Origin: Nocardia anaemiae NBRC 100462 | Lineage (GTDB): Bacteria; Actinomycetota; Actinomycetes; Mycobacteriales; Mycobacteriaceae | Direction of reading: 5' to 3' | Length of the DNA: 64,000 nt | Assembly: GCF_001612725.1 (NCBI RefSeq) | Contig: NZ_BDAZ01000015.1 | Coordinates: 1 to 64,000 of the forward strand | Shown: one piece after another, positions 33,831 to 42,852 of the stretch | Position numbering within the stretch: position 1 is the first letter of the stretch | Layout of the letters: each line of letters starts with the position of its first letter | The notes under the pieces: model-generated | Database searches by the model: none | What the model saw: the letters and a program-made list of their open reading frames with translations, nothing else | Told to the model about the DNA's origin: nothing | Translations under genes and position numbers: made by a program

Positions 33831-34625
33831 GTGCCAAGCAGGTCGACCGAGTCCGGCGACGGGGCTCGGGTGCGCCCGCCCACCTTCGGTGGTGAGTTAC
33901 GCAGACTGCGTGACGATCGACGCATTTCTCGGGAAAAGCTGGCATTCGCCGCGGGCGTGAGCACCAGCTATATCACCCACCTGGAGAGCGGCGACCGGGA
34001 ACATCCCACCAGGACAGTGGTGAATGCGCTGATCGGATATCTGGATCGGATCGCTCCGCTCACCGACGCCGAACGCAGACTGTTTTTCGATCTGGCCGGA
34101 TTGGGCGTGGACCGATTTCCCTCGGTACTCGAACTGCGCAATGAGATCGGCACCGATATGCGCGACGGACTGCGCCTGCACGAGCCGAATGCGGCGGCCT
34201 ATGTCGATACCCGATGGAATGTCCTGGCCTGTAATGACTCCTATGTGGCCGCATTTCCCGGTCTGGTCGACGATGTGAATGTGCTGCGCTGGTTCTTCGG
34301 CAACGAGCTGTCCAAACAGGTCATGGTCGAATGGGAGCGCGAGGCCGCGCTGACCGTCGACTGGCTGCGCGGACTGATCGGTCAGTCCGGCGATACCGCC
34401 TGGTCCACCGAATTCCTCGACGAACTCGGCGGGTACCCGGACTTCCGCAGAATGTGGGCCGCGGGCGGTACCACCTACGGCCGGGATCGGCCCATGCATC
34501 TGCGCGATCTCGCGTCCGGGGAGTGCTATCGACTCGATGTCCAACTGTTCCGGGTGGATTCGGGTAATCATCCGGGCAGGATCCAATTCTTCCTCGGCAT
34601 CCCGAGCCGGTGCGCCGATCAGTGA
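33831..34625 (+). CDS. XRE-family regulator with MmyB-like ligand domain
   Basis: The 264-residue protein has an N-terminal Xre/Cro helix-turn-helix (about residues 14-75: LRRLRDDRRISREKLAFAAGVSTSYITHLESG). A C-terminal MmyB-type domain follows (about 100-260), with the typical blocks AAYVDTRWNVLACNDSYVAAFPG and NVLRWFFGNE. In relatives this PAS-like domain binds a fatty acid or similar ligand. It starts at a GTG with AGGAG 11 bases upstream. It is divergent from narG across a long region, so it may control nitrate respiration, though that is inference. It is convergent with mtnC. Confidence 0.88.
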   Translation: MPSRSTESGDGARVRPPTFGGELRRLRDDRRISREKLAFAAGVSTSYITHLESGDREHPTRTVVNALIGYLDRIAPLTDAERRLFFDLAGLGVDRFPSVLELRNEIGTDMRDGLRLHEPNAAAYVDTRWNVLACNDSYVAAFPGLVDDVNVLRWFFGNELSKQVMVEWEREAALTVDWLRGLIGQSGDTAWSTEFLDELGGYPDFRRMWAAGGTTYGRDRPMHLRDLASGECYRLDVQLFRVDSGNHPGRIQFFLGIPSRCADQ

Positions 34626-34657
34626 CCTGCACGGCCGCCCAGGGACGTTCCTGATCA

Positions 34658-34681
34658 GCGCCTGACTCGCACGGCAGGCGC
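34658..34681. terminator. Small hairpin between convergent genes
   Basis: GCGCCTG and CAGGCGC form a 7-bp stem with a 10-base loop between the XRE regulator and mtnC stops. It is short but well placed for bidirectional termination. Confidence 0.5.
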
Positions 34682-34686
34682 ATGGC

Positions 34687-35370
34687 TCAGGGCAGCGTCA
34701 GTTCCGCGAACGAGGAGATCCAATGATGCGGCGGGCGTGCGGGATTCGGTTCGCCGGGCCGGTGGACACCGGTGACCGCCCAGCCCGCGCTCACGGCGGC
34801 ATCGAGTTCGTCGGGATGGTCGGACAGGAACAGGATGCGATCGGCGGGGGTGCCGATGGCGCTCGCGATCTTTTCGTAGGAGGCGGGTTCGCGTTTCGGG
34901 CCCGCGCTGGACAGGTCGAAGTAGCCGCTGATCAGTGCGGTCAGATCGCCGCCGCGGGCGAAGGCGAACCAATCCTGTTGGTTGCGTACCGATCCCGAGG
35001 AGTAGATATAGAGCCGCAGACCGGCGGCGTGCCAGGCGGCGAGGGCGGGCGCGACGTCCGGGAAGAACTCCCCGTGCAGCGCGCCGCTGCGGAAGCCCTC
35101 GGCGCAGATGATGCCCTGCGCGGCCTTGAGCGGTTCGGCCTTCACATCGGAGCCGAGCCAGTCGCGCAGGATCGCGGCGATCTCCTCGGTGTCGGCATCG
35201 GGGCGGTCGGCGAGTGCACGGGTGGCCGCGATAATGGGAGCGGCCGCGGCCGTGCGGTTTTCGGCAAGCCATTCGGGCAGGCGGGCGCGGGTGTAGCCGT
35301 AGAGGTCTTCGCGCACCGAACTGGTCGGGCTGGTGGTGCCCTCGATATCGAGGACGACGGCGGCGATCAC
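34687..35370 (-). CDS. mtnC: Enolase-phosphatase E1 of methionine salvage
   Basis: MtnC both enolises and dephosphorylates 2,3-diketo-5-methylthiopentyl-1-phosphate to the acireductone. The 227-residue HAD-fold protein has VVLDIEGTTSPTSSV at the start (nucleophile aspartate), IYSSGSVRNQ near residue 118 (motif II) and LFLSDHPDELDAA near residue 172 (motif III). The GTG start overlaps the mtnD stop by 4 bases (GTGA). It is the last gene of the mtnAB-mtnD-mtnC operon. Confidence 0.94.
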   Translation of the reverse strand: MIAAVVLDIEGTTSPTSSVREDLYGYTRARLPEWLAENRTAAAAPIIAATRALADRPDADTEEIAAILRDWLGSDVKAEPLKAAQGIICAEGFRSGALHGEFFPDVAPALAAWHAAGLRLYIYSSGSVRNQQDWFAFARGGDLTALISGYFDLSSAGPKREPASYEKIASAIGTPADRILFLSDHPDELDAAVSAGWAVTGVHRPGEPNPARPPHHWISSFAELTLP

Positions 35371-35942
35371 GGGGCGGTCAGCAGCTGATCGAGGGTCGGG
35401 AAACCAGAGCTGATCGGGTCACCGGTGAAATCGCCGACCCAGCCGTCGGCCTCCTCGAAGAAGCGGATGGCGATGAAGTCGGGCCGGGTGCCCATATCGA
35501 ACCAGTGCAGTGTGCCAGCCGGGACCGAAAGCAGGTCGCCGCCTTCGCATACCACCGCAACGACCTCCGAACCCAGATGCAGATAGAAGCAGCCGCGTCC
35601 GGCCGCGAAGAACCGCACCTCGTCCTCGGCGTGCCGATGCTCGTTCAGGAACTTCTCCCGTGCGCCCTTGGCGATCTGCGGCCACTCCGGATTCGCGTCG
35701 TCGGGATGGATGCGGGCGATATCGATATGCTGGTAGCGGCCGGAGGCATTGAGTTCGGCCACCCGGTCGTCGTATTCGGCGAGCAGTTCCTCCGAGGCGG
35801 TCTCGGTGGCATTGCCCAGCACCGGCCACCGATCGAAAGTGATACCGCGCGCGGCCAATTCGGCCCCGATCACCGCATCGTCGGTGGTGCGCAGCAGTAT
35901 CTTGTCGGCACCGTCGGCGGCCATAACCTGCAACAGCGTCAT
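35367..35942 (-). CDS. mtnD: Acireductone dioxygenase
   Basis: MtnD oxidises the acireductone with O2, giving the keto acid precursor of methionine (Fe form) or an off-pathway product (Ni form). The 191-residue cupin shows the metal ligands in HRHAEDEVRFF (two histidines and a glutamate) and in GTLHWFDMG (third histidine). ATGA overlaps join it to mtnAB upstream and mtnC downstream, so the three proteins come from one coupled transcript. Confidence 0.94.
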   Translation of the reverse strand: MTLLQVMAADGADKILLRTTDDAVIGAELAARGITFDRWPVLGNATETASEELLAEYDDRVAELNASGRYQHIDIARIHPDDANPEWPQIAKGAREKFLNEHRHAEDEVRFFAAGRGCFYLHLGSEVVAVVCEGGDLLSVPAGTLHWFDMGTRPDFIAIRFFEEADGWVGDFTGDPISSGFPTLDQLLTAP

Positions 35943-37606
35943 GATGTCAGTCCAATCTCGAGGATCTCGTTCGGATTGCGCGCGGTGAATGCCTGCCGAC
36001 GGCCGGTGCGGACCACCAGCTCACACAGGGCCTCGAGGCATTCGGCGCGGTCGCGAGCCTGGGAAAGATTGTCTGCCCATGTCGTGATCCCATGACCGGC
36101 GATAGCCAATACCGGTGCCGCGGTGGGATTTTCGAGCAGATAGGCCTCGATGTCCGCGCCGATCCGCGCGACCTCGGGCCAGTTCGGGAAGACGGGCAGG
36201 TCAAGGACGGTCGGATAGGTGCCGTCCGGCTGCTTGGCGAGCAGACCTTTGATGAGTTCGTAGTCGGTGATCCGCAGGATGGTCGGTGCGTCGAGAGAGC
36301 CGGAGCGCGTCACGGCGGCCGTCGCATAGGGCGGATGAATGTGGACAACGGCCGCGGCACCGGTGGTTCGGTATACCGCCGTGTGAATTGTGGTCTCGGC
36401 CGAGGGCTTTCGCCGCTGATTCGGTGTCGGCGCGGAATCGGCGACGCGGACGGTCACCATATCCGCACCGGTCAATTCGCCCTTGGACAAACCGCTGCCG
36501 GTGATCACCGCGGTATCGCCGGTGCGCACCGAGATATTGCCCGCCGTGCCCGGCATCCAGCCCCGCCCGTATAGCTCGCGGGCGATATCGGCGATGGCCG
36601 CACCTTCGGCATTCGCTCCGTATACGACACCCAGCTCGGTGACGACCGCCGTCACCAACTCCGCGGGTGTCACATCGAAGGCCGGGTTGAAAACCTCGGT
36701 ACCGACGGGAGCCGTTGTGACACCGCCGAATCCGGTCACCTCGGCGGCGGCCCGCTGTTCGACGACGATATCCGCACCGGTGGCCATCTTCGGATCACGC
36801 GTCGACTCCGGCGCGACCACGATGAATGGAATGCCATGGTGGTTGGCCGCGATCGCCAAGCCATAGGTGCCGATCTTGTTCGCGACATCGCCATTGGCGC
36901 TCACGCGGTCCGCGCCGACCAGCACACAGTCGACCTGACCGGTCGCCATCGCCCAGGCGGCGGCCGAATCGATGGTGAGCCGATGCGGTATGCCCGCCTC
37001 GGCCAGCTCCCAGGCCGTCAGCCTGGCACCCTGTAGCAGCGGTCGAGTCTCGTCGACCAGGACGTTCTCGATGGCACCGCGCTCCGACAGCACCCGCATC
37101 GCCCCGATCGCGGTGCCATAGGCGGTGGTCGCCAGCCGCCCGGTATTGCAGTGCGTGAGCACCCGCAACGGCCGGTCCGGGCACAGCCGCTGCACGAGAT
37201 CGGCGGCATGGGTCGCGGCGGCCCGGTTGACCCGCCCGTCCTCGGCCAGCATGGCCTGGGCTTCGGCGAGTACCGCATCCGCGCCGAGCGGTATCTCGGG
37301 CAGCACCCGCCGCACCGCCCAGGCCAGATTGACCGCGGTGGGCCGGGCCTCGGCGATCCGCGCGGCATCCGCCTCGGCCCGCGCCACATCGACGACACCG
37401 TCGGTGGTGTGCGCGCCGGTGGCGATGACCACGCCGAACGCACCGGCGATGCCGATCGCGGGCGCACCCCGGATGGCCAGCGTCTTGATGGCGTCGATCA
37501 CCTGGTCGACCGTGCTGAGCCGCAGCTCACGCACCTCGTGCGGCAGTTCGCGCTGGTCGATGGTGACCAGCGCACCGTCGTCCCAGATCAGGGAACTGTC
37601 GTCCAT
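35939..37606 (-). CDS. mtnAB: Fused methylthioribose-1-P isomerase / methylthioribulose-1-P dehydratase
   Basis: This bifunctional protein of 555 residues joins two successive methionine-salvage steps. The MtnA half (1-340) isomerises methylthioribose-1-phosphate and shows RGAPAIGIAGAFG, LTHCNTGRLAT (catalytic cysteine) and VGADRVSANGDVANKIGTYG (catalytic aspartate). The MtnB half (about 345-555) is a class II aldolase-like dehydratase with GTAGNISVR, VVHIHPPYA (zinc histidines) and AIAGHGITTW. The ATG at 37606 is preferred (AAGG 9 bases upstream); 37615 is an alternative. The phosphorylase or kinase of the first step is not in the window. Confidence 0.92.
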   Translation of the reverse strand: MDDSSLIWDDGALVTIDQRELPHEVRELRLSTVDQVIDAIKTLAIRGAPAIGIAGAFGVVIATGAHTTDGVVDVARAEADAARIAEARPTAVNLAWAVRRVLPEIPLGADAVLAEAQAMLAEDGRVNRAAATHAADLVQRLCPDRPLRVLTHCNTGRLATTAYGTAIGAMRVLSERGAIENVLVDETRPLLQGARLTAWELAEAGIPHRLTIDSAAAWAMATGQVDCVLVGADRVSANGDVANKIGTYGLAIAANHHGIPFIVVAPESTRDPKMATGADIVVEQRAAAEVTGFGGVTTAPVGTEVFNPAFDVTPAELVTAVVTELGVVYGANAEGAAIADIARELYGRGWMPGTAGNISVRTGDTAVITGSGLSKGELTGADMVTVRVADSAPTPNQRRKPSAETTIHTAVYRTTGAAAVVHIHPPYATAAVTRSGSLDAPTILRITDYELIKGLLAKQPDGTYPTVLDLPVFPNWPEVARIGADIEAYLLENPTAAPVLAIAGHGITTWADNLSQARDRAECLEALCELVVRTGRRQAFTARNPNEILEIGLTS

Positions 37607-37695
37607 CAGGTGCATCCTTCGCCTCGTGCGCGGTGGGCTGTCGCCCCTGGTCAACGGTATCGGACGGGCGGTGCCGCCGGAAATCTGCACCCGGC

Positions 37696-40011
37696 TCATT
37701 CCGCGACGAACTCCGCCTCGCGTTCCACCGCCTCGATGGTCTGCCGCGGCACCTGGATCGGGCCCGGGATGTAGGTGATCGCGCGCAGGTCGCCGGTGTA
37801 ACGGAAGGTGCCGCGGCGTTCGCGCAGCTCCCAGGAGACCGGGCCGCGGGCATCGACGCCGACCGAAATGCCGGTCCACGGTGACATGCCGACGAGTTGC
37901 ACTTGATCGCGCAGTCGCGGACCCGGTACGCCGTCGATCTCGATGACGAAATCCGAGCGCAGCCGGGGACGAACGGTGGCGCGCACGGTGATCCGTCGGA
38001 CGCCCGCCGCGAGCGGTTCGCTCGTCACGGCGTTGTAGATGCCATAGCTGTTGAGCCCGAAAACAACTCGGCCGTGCTCGAGGTAGAGCACATAGCCGCC
38101 GAGCGGATCACCGTGCGCGACGAGCACACCCTCGTCGCCGGGCCGGTAGCCGCCGAGTTCGGCTTCGATCGTGAAGTCGCGGTAGGCGATCAATCGCTGC
38201 GAGCGGTAGCGCTCCAGAGCCGGTGTGCCGGGCAGCAGTCGCACCGGTGCGGAGAAGCGTCCCTCTTCCGGTCGCCGCCGTGCCAGATCCTGGCGGGCGA
38301 CCAGTGGGAAAACCGTATTGGCCCAGGCGGATTCGTCCCAGGCGGCGGCGAGTTCGGCGACTTTCTCCGGGAACTGCTCGGAAAGATCGTGCAGTTCGGT
38401 CGGATCCGCGCGGACATCGAACAGCTGCCACCGCGGCGCATCGATATCGGTGCCGGGTTCATAGAGCGAGAGCAGTTTCCAGCCGTCGCGGTAGAAGCCG
38501 CGATTGCCGACCATTTCCGAGTACTGCTCGGTGTGCTTGGAACCCGCGCGTGGATCGCGCAGCGTCGCCACGGCGGAGATGCCGTCGAAATCCGTGGCGG
38601 GCAATCCATTACGCAAACTCGGCCGCTGCAGCCCCGCCAGTTCCAGCAGGGTGGGCGCGAGATCGGTGACGTAGGTGTACTCGTGCCGGATGCCGTCGTC
38701 ATCCGCGGTGCGCGGCAGTCCCTTCGGCCAGGACAGCAGGAACGGCACCCGCACGCCGCCCGCGAAGGTCTGGCCCTTGTAGAAGCGGAACGGCGTATTG
38801 GAGGCCTGGCCCCAGCCGCGCGGATAGTGCACACCCAGTTTCGCGGTGCCGATCAGCTCCTCGTCATGCGGCACGTCACCGATCCAGTCCGGATCGGTGA
38901 TATGCGCGAATTCCGCGAAGTAGGTGCGGGTGCCCTCCGGTCCGCCCTCGGCGGTGCCGCCGTTGTCCGAGGTGAACAGGACGATGGTGTTGTCGAGTTC
39001 GCCCAGCTGCTCGAGGGTGTCGATGATGCGGCCCAGGCTCTGGTCGATGCTGTCGACCATGCCCGCGTACACCTCCATATACCTCGCGAAGCGTCGCTGT
39101 TCCTCGGGCGTGAGCGAATCCCATTCCGCGGCTTCGTATCCCGGCTCGGTATTGCGCGGCTTCTGCTGTGTCCCCGCCGGGAACAGACCCGCGGCAAGCT
39201 GATCGGCGAAACGGGTCTGCCGCAGCTTGTCCCAGCCCTCGGCGTAGCGGCCGCGGTATTTGGCCAGATCCTCCGGCTTGGCCTGCAACGGTCCGTGCAT
39301 GGCGACGTGGGCGAAGTACAGGAAGAACGGTTTGGTGGCGTCGTGCGCGCGCAGCTCCTTGATATAGCCGATCGCCTTATCCGTCAGATCGTCGGTGAGG
39401 TAGTAACCCTCGGGATATTCCTCGATGTCGACGACCGAGGAGTCGGAAACCAACTGGTTCGGGTAGTAGAAGGAGTTGAGGCCCTCCAGCGAACCGTAGT
39501 AGCGGTCGAAGCCGCGCTGTGTCGGCCACGAATCCCGGTGTGCCGCGGGGTTCATGGTGGCATCGCGGACCAGATGCCATTTGCCGACCGCATAGGTGGC
39601 ATAGCCGTTGGCGCGCAGTATTTCCGGCAGGGTCAGCACATCGTCGGCGAGTTCCAGTCGCAGACCGGGGTATCCGGGATCGGCATTCGCGACGAAGCCG
39701 AAACCCGCGCGGTGGGCGTTGATTCCGGTCAGCAGCGAGGCGCGCGATGGCGAGCACAGCGGGGTGGTGTGGTAATTGGTGAGCCGAAGACCGTTGGCGG
39801 CCAGCCGGTCCAGCGTCGGGGTCTCGATTTCGGAGCCGAACGGGCCGATATCGCTGTATCCCATGTCATCGATGAGCACCACGATGATGTTCGGCGCACC
39901 ATCGGGGGCGGTGGGCGGATAGGCCCATTCGGGGGTTGAGTCGGCGGTGGTGCGGCCGATAGCGCCGGTGAAACCGTCATAACCGCGAGCATGGGATGGA
40001 ACAGGCATCAT
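37696..40011 (-). CDS. Arylsulfatase-type sulfatase
   Basis: The enzyme has about 771 residues and cleaves sulphate esters. IIVVLIDDMGYSD near residue 45 supplies calcium-binding aspartates. LCSPSRASLLTG near residue 85 is the sulfatase signature CxPSR, whose cysteine is converted to formylglycine. HAYGVGKWH-type (YAVGKWHL) and TSDNGG blocks follow. A C-terminal domain beyond residue 600 is the one common to large actinobacterial arylsulfatases. No signal peptide is visible. The start is uncertain (ATG 40011, ATG 40008 or GTG 40029). It lies on the same strand as the mtn operon but 90 bases upstream, and may supply sulphur. Confidence 0.9.
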   Translation of the reverse strand: MMPVPSHARGYDGFTGAIGRTTADSTPEWAYPPTAPDGAPNIIVVLIDDMGYSDIGPFGSEIETPTLDRLAANGLRLTNYHTTPLCSPSRASLLTGINAHRAGFGFVANADPGYPGLRLELADDVLTLPEILRANGYATYAVGKWHLVRDATMNPAAHRDSWPTQRGFDRYYGSLEGLNSFYYPNQLVSDSSVVDIEEYPEGYYLTDDLTDKAIGYIKELRAHDATKPFFLYFAHVAMHGPLQAKPEDLAKYRGRYAEGWDKLRQTRFADQLAAGLFPAGTQQKPRNTEPGYEAAEWDSLTPEEQRRFARYMEVYAGMVDSIDQSLGRIIDTLEQLGELDNTIVLFTSDNGGTAEGGPEGTRTYFAEFAHITDPDWIGDVPHDEELIGTAKLGVHYPRGWGQASNTPFRFYKGQTFAGGVRVPFLLSWPKGLPRTADDDGIRHEYTYVTDLAPTLLELAGLQRPSLRNGLPATDFDGISAVATLRDPRAGSKHTEQYSEMVGNRGFYRDGWKLLSLYEPGTDIDAPRWQLFDVRADPTELHDLSEQFPEKVAELAAAWDESAWANTVFPLVARQDLARRRPEEGRFSAPVRLLPGTPALERYRSQRLIAYRDFTIEAELGGYRPGDEGVLVAHGDPLGGYVLYLEHGRVVFGLNSYGIYNAVTSEPLAAGVRRITVRATVRPRLRSDFVIEIDGVPGPRLRDQVQLVGMSPWTGISVGVDARGPVSWELRERRGTFRYTGDLRAITYIPGPIQVPRQTIEAVEREAEFVAE

Positions 40012-40049
40012 TCCAGTCAAAGCCGCCACCCACCCCGGTCACCAGCCTT

Positions 40050-40472
40050 TTGCGCACGGTGCGCCTAACCGCTGACTGCACCGTCGTCGACGGTGTCGGC
40101 TTCCAGGTCCGCCGCGGCGAGGTCGTCGCGTTCGTCGGCGAATCCGGTTCCGGCAAGAGCACACTCGGCCGTGCCTGCCTGTTCATCAGCCACGACCTCG
40201 CGGTGGTCCACCAGGTCGCCGACCGCGTCGTGGTCCTACGCGCGGGCGCCGTCGTCGAAACCGGCCCCGTCGCCGGGGTATTCGCATCCCCTCGGGTCGA
40301 CTACACACGCCACCTCCTGGAAGCGGTCCCCATTCCTGATCCCACCCGTCGCGTCCTCGACATCCCAGTGCTACTGCGCCTCGGCGCTCGACGTCCGCCG
40401 TCGACCGGACGAGTCGAAATGAATGCTTGTGCGGGGAATCCCCATTCGACCCGCTTCGATGGGCACGCATAA
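40050..40472 (+). pseudogene. Remnant of a dipeptide/oligopeptide ABC transporter ATPase, internal deletion
   Basis: The frame reads like the C-terminal ATPase of an Opp/Dpp importer (DppF type). VDGVGFQVRRGEVVAFVGESGSGKSTLGRA includes Walker A, but it runs directly into LFISHDLAVVHQVADRVVVL, the H-loop region. The Q-loop, the LSGGQ signature and Walker B, roughly 110 residues, are missing, apparently by an in-frame deletion. The family end (YTRHLLEAVPIPDPTRR) is present, then about 35 unrelated residues to the stop. Without the signature motif it cannot be an ABC ATPase. No partner permease remains. Confidence 0.8.
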
Positions 40473-40645
40473 TTTTTGCATGCAAATGACAACTCGCCGG
40501 GGCGTGGCCATCGGCGATGTAATTCGAACCGTGCGCGACGCGTTCGAAAGGATTAAGCCATCGGCTGTCCGGTACGAATTGTCGGGAATAGTTTTGAAAC
40601 GGCTGGCGAACCGGACCGGCGAAACGAATCGGCCCACGCACAGCC

Positions 40646-40679
40646 GGGCCACCGGCTCACATCGAGGAACCGGCGGCCC
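40646..40679 (-). terminator. Hairpin after the small Lys/Gln-rich gene
   Basis: GGGCCACCGG and CCGGCGGCCC form a 10-bp stem with one mismatch and a 14-base loop, 9 bases after the stop of the gene at 40688. Confidence 0.5.
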
Positions 40680-40687
40680 GTTTCAGA

Positions 40688-40879
40688 TCAGTGCTGTCCG
40701 GTACGGCGCTGGTCAGGGCTTCGCCGCTCTGAACCCTGGCCACGCTGATCGCTTTCCATGCGGTCGCGATCGCTGCTCGAGCCTGCTCGGTTCATGCCCT
40801 GGTCCTGGCGCTGCTGTTGCTGCTGCCGTTCCATCTGCTTGGGCATTTTCTTAGGCGCTTTCTTCGACTTTTCAGCCAT
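40688..40879 (-). CDS. Small highly charged Lys/Gln/Arg-rich protein, function unknown
   Basis: This 63-residue protein starts at an ATG at 40879, preceded by AAAGGACC and GTGGAG. It begins with a lysine cluster (MAEKSKKAPKKMPKQ), continues with a glutamine run (ERQQQQQRQDQ) and ends in a serine/aspartate/arginine-rich tail. It has almost no hydrophobic residues and is probably disordered, perhaps binding nucleic acid. Its composition is unlike any neighbour. It lies 92 bases after the MobA-MoeA gene on the same strand. I recognise no family. Confidence 0.6.
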   Translation of the reverse strand: MAEKSKKAPKKMPKQMERQQQQQRQDQGMNRAGSSSDRDRMESDQRGQGSERRSPDQRRTGQH

Positions 40880-40971
40880 CTCCACTCGGTCCTTTCCGAA
40901 GTGATGTTGTATTCGCCTAACCATCACACAATAGCGAGCGGACATCATCAGTGGAAGAAAAAATCGATTCT

Positions 40972-42756
40972 TTACGCCCGGAGCGGGAGGAATTCGACGA
41001 GGTCGTCGTCACCGGCCTCGTCGGGGACGACGACCAGGCCGTCACGGTCGACCAGGCCGCCCAGATGGGTGGTTCGGATCTGCGGATCGCCCAGCCAACC
41101 GCCATAGGGGGCCAGCCGAGCCGGGACGATGCGGGGGACGGGTCCGGAGATCGCGCTCGCGTTGCGCAGCGGGCCGATGAGCGGTCGCAGCGGATGGCTG
41201 CCGGTTCGGCCGTCGACGAGTGCGGGTGAGAGCGCCATCAGCACGGCAACCGCCGCGAAGGGGTTGCCAGGTAGGCCGAGAACTGTTGTGCCGCTGGATA
41301 ATTCGGCGACAACCGTGGAGCCGCCCGGACGCAATTTCAAGCGGTGCACCAGGATTCGGGCCTCGGCACGGGTGATCGCCGCACGCAGCTGGTCCGCTGC
41401 GCCGCCGCCGGTCGCGCCGACGATCACCAGCAGGTCGCAGTCGTCGGCCGCGCCGAGCACCTCGTCGAAGCCACGCGGAGTATCGCGCAGGTGCACCCGA
41501 TCGATCGCGCGAATTCCATACCAGGACAGCACATCCGGCAGAATCGGCCCGATCGAGTCGCGGGTCTGACCGGTCTGCAGCGGGCCGGTGCTGCGGATTT
41601 CGTCGCCGGTCATGATGATGCGAGCCCGAACCGGGCCGCGCACCATCGCTTCGGTCACCTCCACACTGGCGGCGGCGGAAATCAGTCCGGCGGTGACCGG
41701 TGTGCCATCAGGTGCGACGAGATCGCCCGGGGCCCGGTCCTCGCCGCGGCGGCGAATGTCGGCGCGCAGCGGGGAATCCTCATGCTGGTATAGCATTTCG
41801 CCATTCTCGATCCGCGCGAATTCGTCGCGGAGCACCCGCGTGGTGCCGTCGGGCACATGGGCGCCGGTGGCGATTCGCACGGCCTCACCGGGCAGCAGCC
41901 CGACCGGCCGTCGACCGCCCGCGAAGCCGATATCGCGCCGCAGACGCCACGGTCCGTCACCGGCAACCGCGTATCCGTCCATCGCGGAGACATCGAAGCG
42001 CGGCAGTGATCCGACCGCCGTCAGCGGCGCGGCGAGCGCGGCACCGCGCACGGAACTCAATTCGGCCCGGTACTCGGTGAGTCGAGACAGACCGGTGCGC
42101 AGGATATCCCGTGCCTCATCCAGCGGCAGCGCCGTTGCGGCAATCGCGGGCGCCGGTGCGGGACGAGCCGCGCCGACGGCTCCGGCTTCCCAGGACATCC
42201 TGGCCCTTCGCACCTGCTCCTCGGTATCGCAATCGGCGATACCGGCCATGGTGACGGTGACCGTATCGGCCGGGATCAGCGCCTTCATCGGCTGATTGAT
42301 CAGCGAATCCAGCCGCTGCAACGCGGCCGCCAGCGCCGTCCGTCGCCACACGCCGATCAGATATTGCGGTCGACCGGATTCATCGGCCGCGAATACCGCG
42401 TCCGCGCCGGATTCGGAACCGTGCCGAATCAGCTCGGTCACCGTCGCCTGCGACAGGAACGGCAGATCCGCCGCGAGCACCACCACCAGCGGGGCGGCGG
42501 TCGGACCGAGCGCGCGCAATCCCGCCCCCACCGCGGCGACCGGACCCGAACCCGGCGGCACCTCCCGCACCTGCACGATCCGCGCGTCCAATTCGGGCCG
42601 ATGCGGTCCCACCACCACGGTCCGCACACACGGCGCCACCGCGGCCAGGGCCGCATCGAGCATGGATCGGCCGCCGATGACGATGGCCGGCTTATCGACG
42701 CCCCCCATCCGGCTGGCACGTCCGCCCGCGAGCACGATCGCGTCGGCGGTGGTCAC
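40972..42756 (-). CDS. MobA-MoeA fusion: molybdenum cofactor guanylyltransferase and molybdotransferase
   Basis: This 594-residue two-domain protein serves molybdenum cofactor synthesis. The MobA half (1-190) opens with AIVLAGGRASRMGGVDKP, the nucleotidyltransferase motif that adds GMP to Mo-molybdopterin. The MoeA half (about 205-594), which inserts molybdate, shows DVSAMDGYAV, IATGAHVPDG, MTGDEI and VLGLPGNPFAAV. The usual SGGVSVGDYD block of MoeA is replaced by GATGGGAADQLR. It starts at a GTG at 42756. bis-MGD made by this route is the cofactor NarG needs, although the genes lie 8 kb apart. Confidence 0.9.
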   Translation of the reverse strand: MTTADAIVLAGGRASRMGGVDKPAIVIGGRSMLDAALAAVAPCVRTVVVGPHRPELDARIVQVREVPPGSGPVAAVGAGLRALGPTAAPLVVVLAADLPFLSQATVTELIRHGSESGADAVFAADESGRPQYLIGVWRRTALAAALQRLDSLINQPMKALIPADTVTVTMAGIADCDTEEQVRRARMSWEAGAVGAARPAPAPAIAATALPLDEARDILRTGLSRLTEYRAELSSVRGAALAAPLTAVGSLPRFDVSAMDGYAVAGDGPWRLRRDIGFAGGRRPVGLLPGEAVRIATGAHVPDGTTRVLRDEFARIENGEMLYQHEDSPLRADIRRRGEDRAPGDLVAPDGTPVTAGLISAAASVEVTEAMVRGPVRARIIMTGDEIRSTGPLQTGQTRDSIGPILPDVLSWYGIRAIDRVHLRDTPRGFDEVLGAADDCDLLVIVGATGGGAADQLRAAITRAEARILVHRLKLRPGGSTVVAELSSGTTVLGLPGNPFAAVAVLMALSPALVDGRTGSHPLRPLIGPLRNASAISGPVPRIVPARLAPYGGWLGDPQIRTTHLGGLVDRDGLVVVPDEAGDDDLVEFLPLRA

Positions 42757-42852
42757 CGGTCAGCGCCTGGCAGGAGAGAGGGCATGGCCGACATGCTAAT
42801 TCGTCGGCTGTACAGATCCGGGGAGGGCGGTCCGGTTCCAGCGATCCAAGGT

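Noticed and set aside
37607..37695. Possible SAM or other riboswitch before mtnAB
   Set aside because: The gap is only about 90 bases and I see no conserved riboswitch core or terminator.
40441..40462. Possible third copy of the 61-bp dispersed repeat
   Set aside because: Only about 20 bases resemble it (CCATTCGACCCGCTTCGATG), too short to separate from chance.
40423..40854. 143-codon plus-strand ORF
   Set aside because: It overlaps the small Lys/Gln-rich gene in antisense and lacks a ribosome site or recognisable content.
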